From positions 43,763,502-43,827,501 of the forward strand of contig CAXKWD010000008.1 of assembly GCA_964059195.1 (NCBI GenBank): a stretch of 64,000 nt of DNA, read 5' to 3'. Positions 63,670 to 64,000 of this stretch are shown piece by piece (the first letter of the stretch is position 1; every line of letters starts with the position of its first letter). The notes below the pieces were generated by a model that searched no databases, was not told the DNA's origin, and saw only the letters and a list, made by a program, of their open reading frames with translations. Source of the stretch: Ectobius pallidus. Lineage: Eukaryota > Arthropoda > Insecta > Blattodea > Ectobiidae. A program made the position numbers and the translations under genes.

Positions 63670-63924
63670 TACTGCAATTACAAAATAAAAAACCCGTGCG
63701 ACGCCGGGTCTTTTAAGCTAGTCTTCATATAAAGGAATTTATTTTGAAAATTAACATTTTCATGGCATATTTTTTCTTATCAAATATTCATTGAAATCAG
63801 TTCAGTATTAACACAGAAATCATGGTAAAACAAGGCAAAATCACACCCCTAAGATATCTGATATACTCCACACAGCCTTGGAATAATAACATTATGCAAC
63901 AGTGTATAATATGATTGTACTTAC

Positions 63925-64000
63925 TTGAATATCTGTTCTTTCTGCAATCCACTTAGCTATTACCTCAGCTGCAAAGCCAATTCTTTGAATATCCATTGTG
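63925..64000 (-). CDS. MAGT1/TUSC3: MAGT1/TUSC3-like oligosaccharyltransferase subunit, exon (partial)
   Basis: At least 76 bases, cut by the window edge. The minus-strand reading gives [17 protein letters not shown] and IAERTDIQ before a GTAAGT donor, phase 0. This is the end of the lumenal thioredoxin-like domain of OST3/OST6 proteins, whose next residues in the family are I-R-V/I-x-RPPNY. These begin the exon at 35726. The active-site CxxC and signal peptide lie in exons outside the window. Confidence 0.92.

Larger units (their letters stand above)
59544..63672 (-). mobile_element. LINE with two open ORFs, slightly 5'-truncated
   Basis: ORF1 lies at 63669-63085 and ORF2 at about 62930-59905, both on the minus strand. 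The 3' UTR runs to about 59544 and ends in AATAAAACCTTATTATTA. The 5' boundary is right at the ORF1 start, so the 5' UTR (and perhaps the true ORF1 start) is missing. A clear target-site duplication could not be fixed. This is the best-preserved LINE in the window. Confidence 0.82.
58806..63721 (+). mobile_element. Non-autonomous Helitron, copy 3, split by a LINE
   Basis: It starts TCTCTATATATATAAGAAG after an A (58805). It runs to about 59543, is broken by the LINE, and resumes at about 63673 with AATTACAAAATAAAAAACCC. It ends with the hairpin GTGCGACGCCGGGTC, TTTTAA and GCTAG before a T (63722). Without the LINE it matches the Helitron at 24418-25262 along its whole length. Confidence 0.82.
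35727..63924 (-). other. 28.2-kb intron of the MAGT1/TUSC3-like gene
   Basis: Bounded by GTAAGT (63924-63919) and a polypyrimidine-AG acceptor ending at 35727, both on the minus strand. Joining the exons in phase 0 gives TDIQ followed by IRVFRPP, the order seen in the family (TDV-IRV-RPPNY). The intron contains most of the transposons described below. Confidence 0.85.

Overview
This window is eukaryotic, almost certainly from an insect with a large, AT-rich, transposon-saturated genome. The element mix (RTE-like and CR1-like LINEs, DUF4817-type mariners, Helitrons, hATs, Kolobok, Penelope, tRNA-derived SINEs) and the very long intron fit a cockroach/termite- or grasshopper-like lineage, but the lineage is inference. 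Only two short stretches look like host coding sequence. Both lie on the minus strand and belong to one gene, an orthologue of the oligosaccharyltransferase subunit MAGT1/TUSC3 (OST3/OST6 family). One exon is at 63925-64000 (running off the window) and the next is at 35586-35726. They are separated by a 28.2-kb intron and followed by at least 35.6 kb with no further exon that I could find.

Layout. 0.1-4.8 kb: SINEs, an unclassified repeat ('repeat X') split by a 5'-truncated LINE with an 11-bp target-site duplication (TSD), and a decayed TGCDTTS-motif gene. 4.9-8.2 kb: an RTE-like LINE with three lesions. 9.5-13.6 kb: an internally deleted IS630/Tc1-like transposase, then a LINE with an open ORF2. 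13.8-19 kb: a second repeat X copy split by a hAT, another hAT, mariner and IS630-like remnants, and a SINE with a long poly-A. 19.4-22.5 kb: two THAP-domain fragments and little else. 22.5-30.15 kb: a 7.6-kb nest in which an outer TIR element contains a mariner foldback, a Helitron, a hAT carrying a Kolobok, and a second Helitron inserted exactly inside the hAT TSD and itself carrying a mariner foldback. 30.6-33.3 kb: a duplicated repeat, an RNase H LINE tail and a Penelope GIY-YIG remnant. 33.9-35.3 kb: a mariner with one nonsense codon.

36.5-43.8 kb: a CR1-like LINE (esterase-type ORF1, EN-RT ORF2) carrying a pogo-like MITE and a mariner. 44-46 kb: a Tc1-like remnant and a SINE. 46.6-52.2 kb: a large inverted repeat with ~1-kb arms, interrupted by a solo LTR, a mariner derivative and a hAT. 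54.7-58.6 kb: an RTE-like LINE split by a hAT that is itself split by a Penelope element with inverted terminal arms. 58.8-63.7 kb: a Helitron split by a nearly full-length LINE whose ORFs are open.

The window is best read as a transposon stratigraphy inside one housekeeping gene. Target-site duplications and duplicated copies allow many empty sites and insertion orders to be worked out from the sequence alone. I saw no bacterial, viral or CRISPR features.
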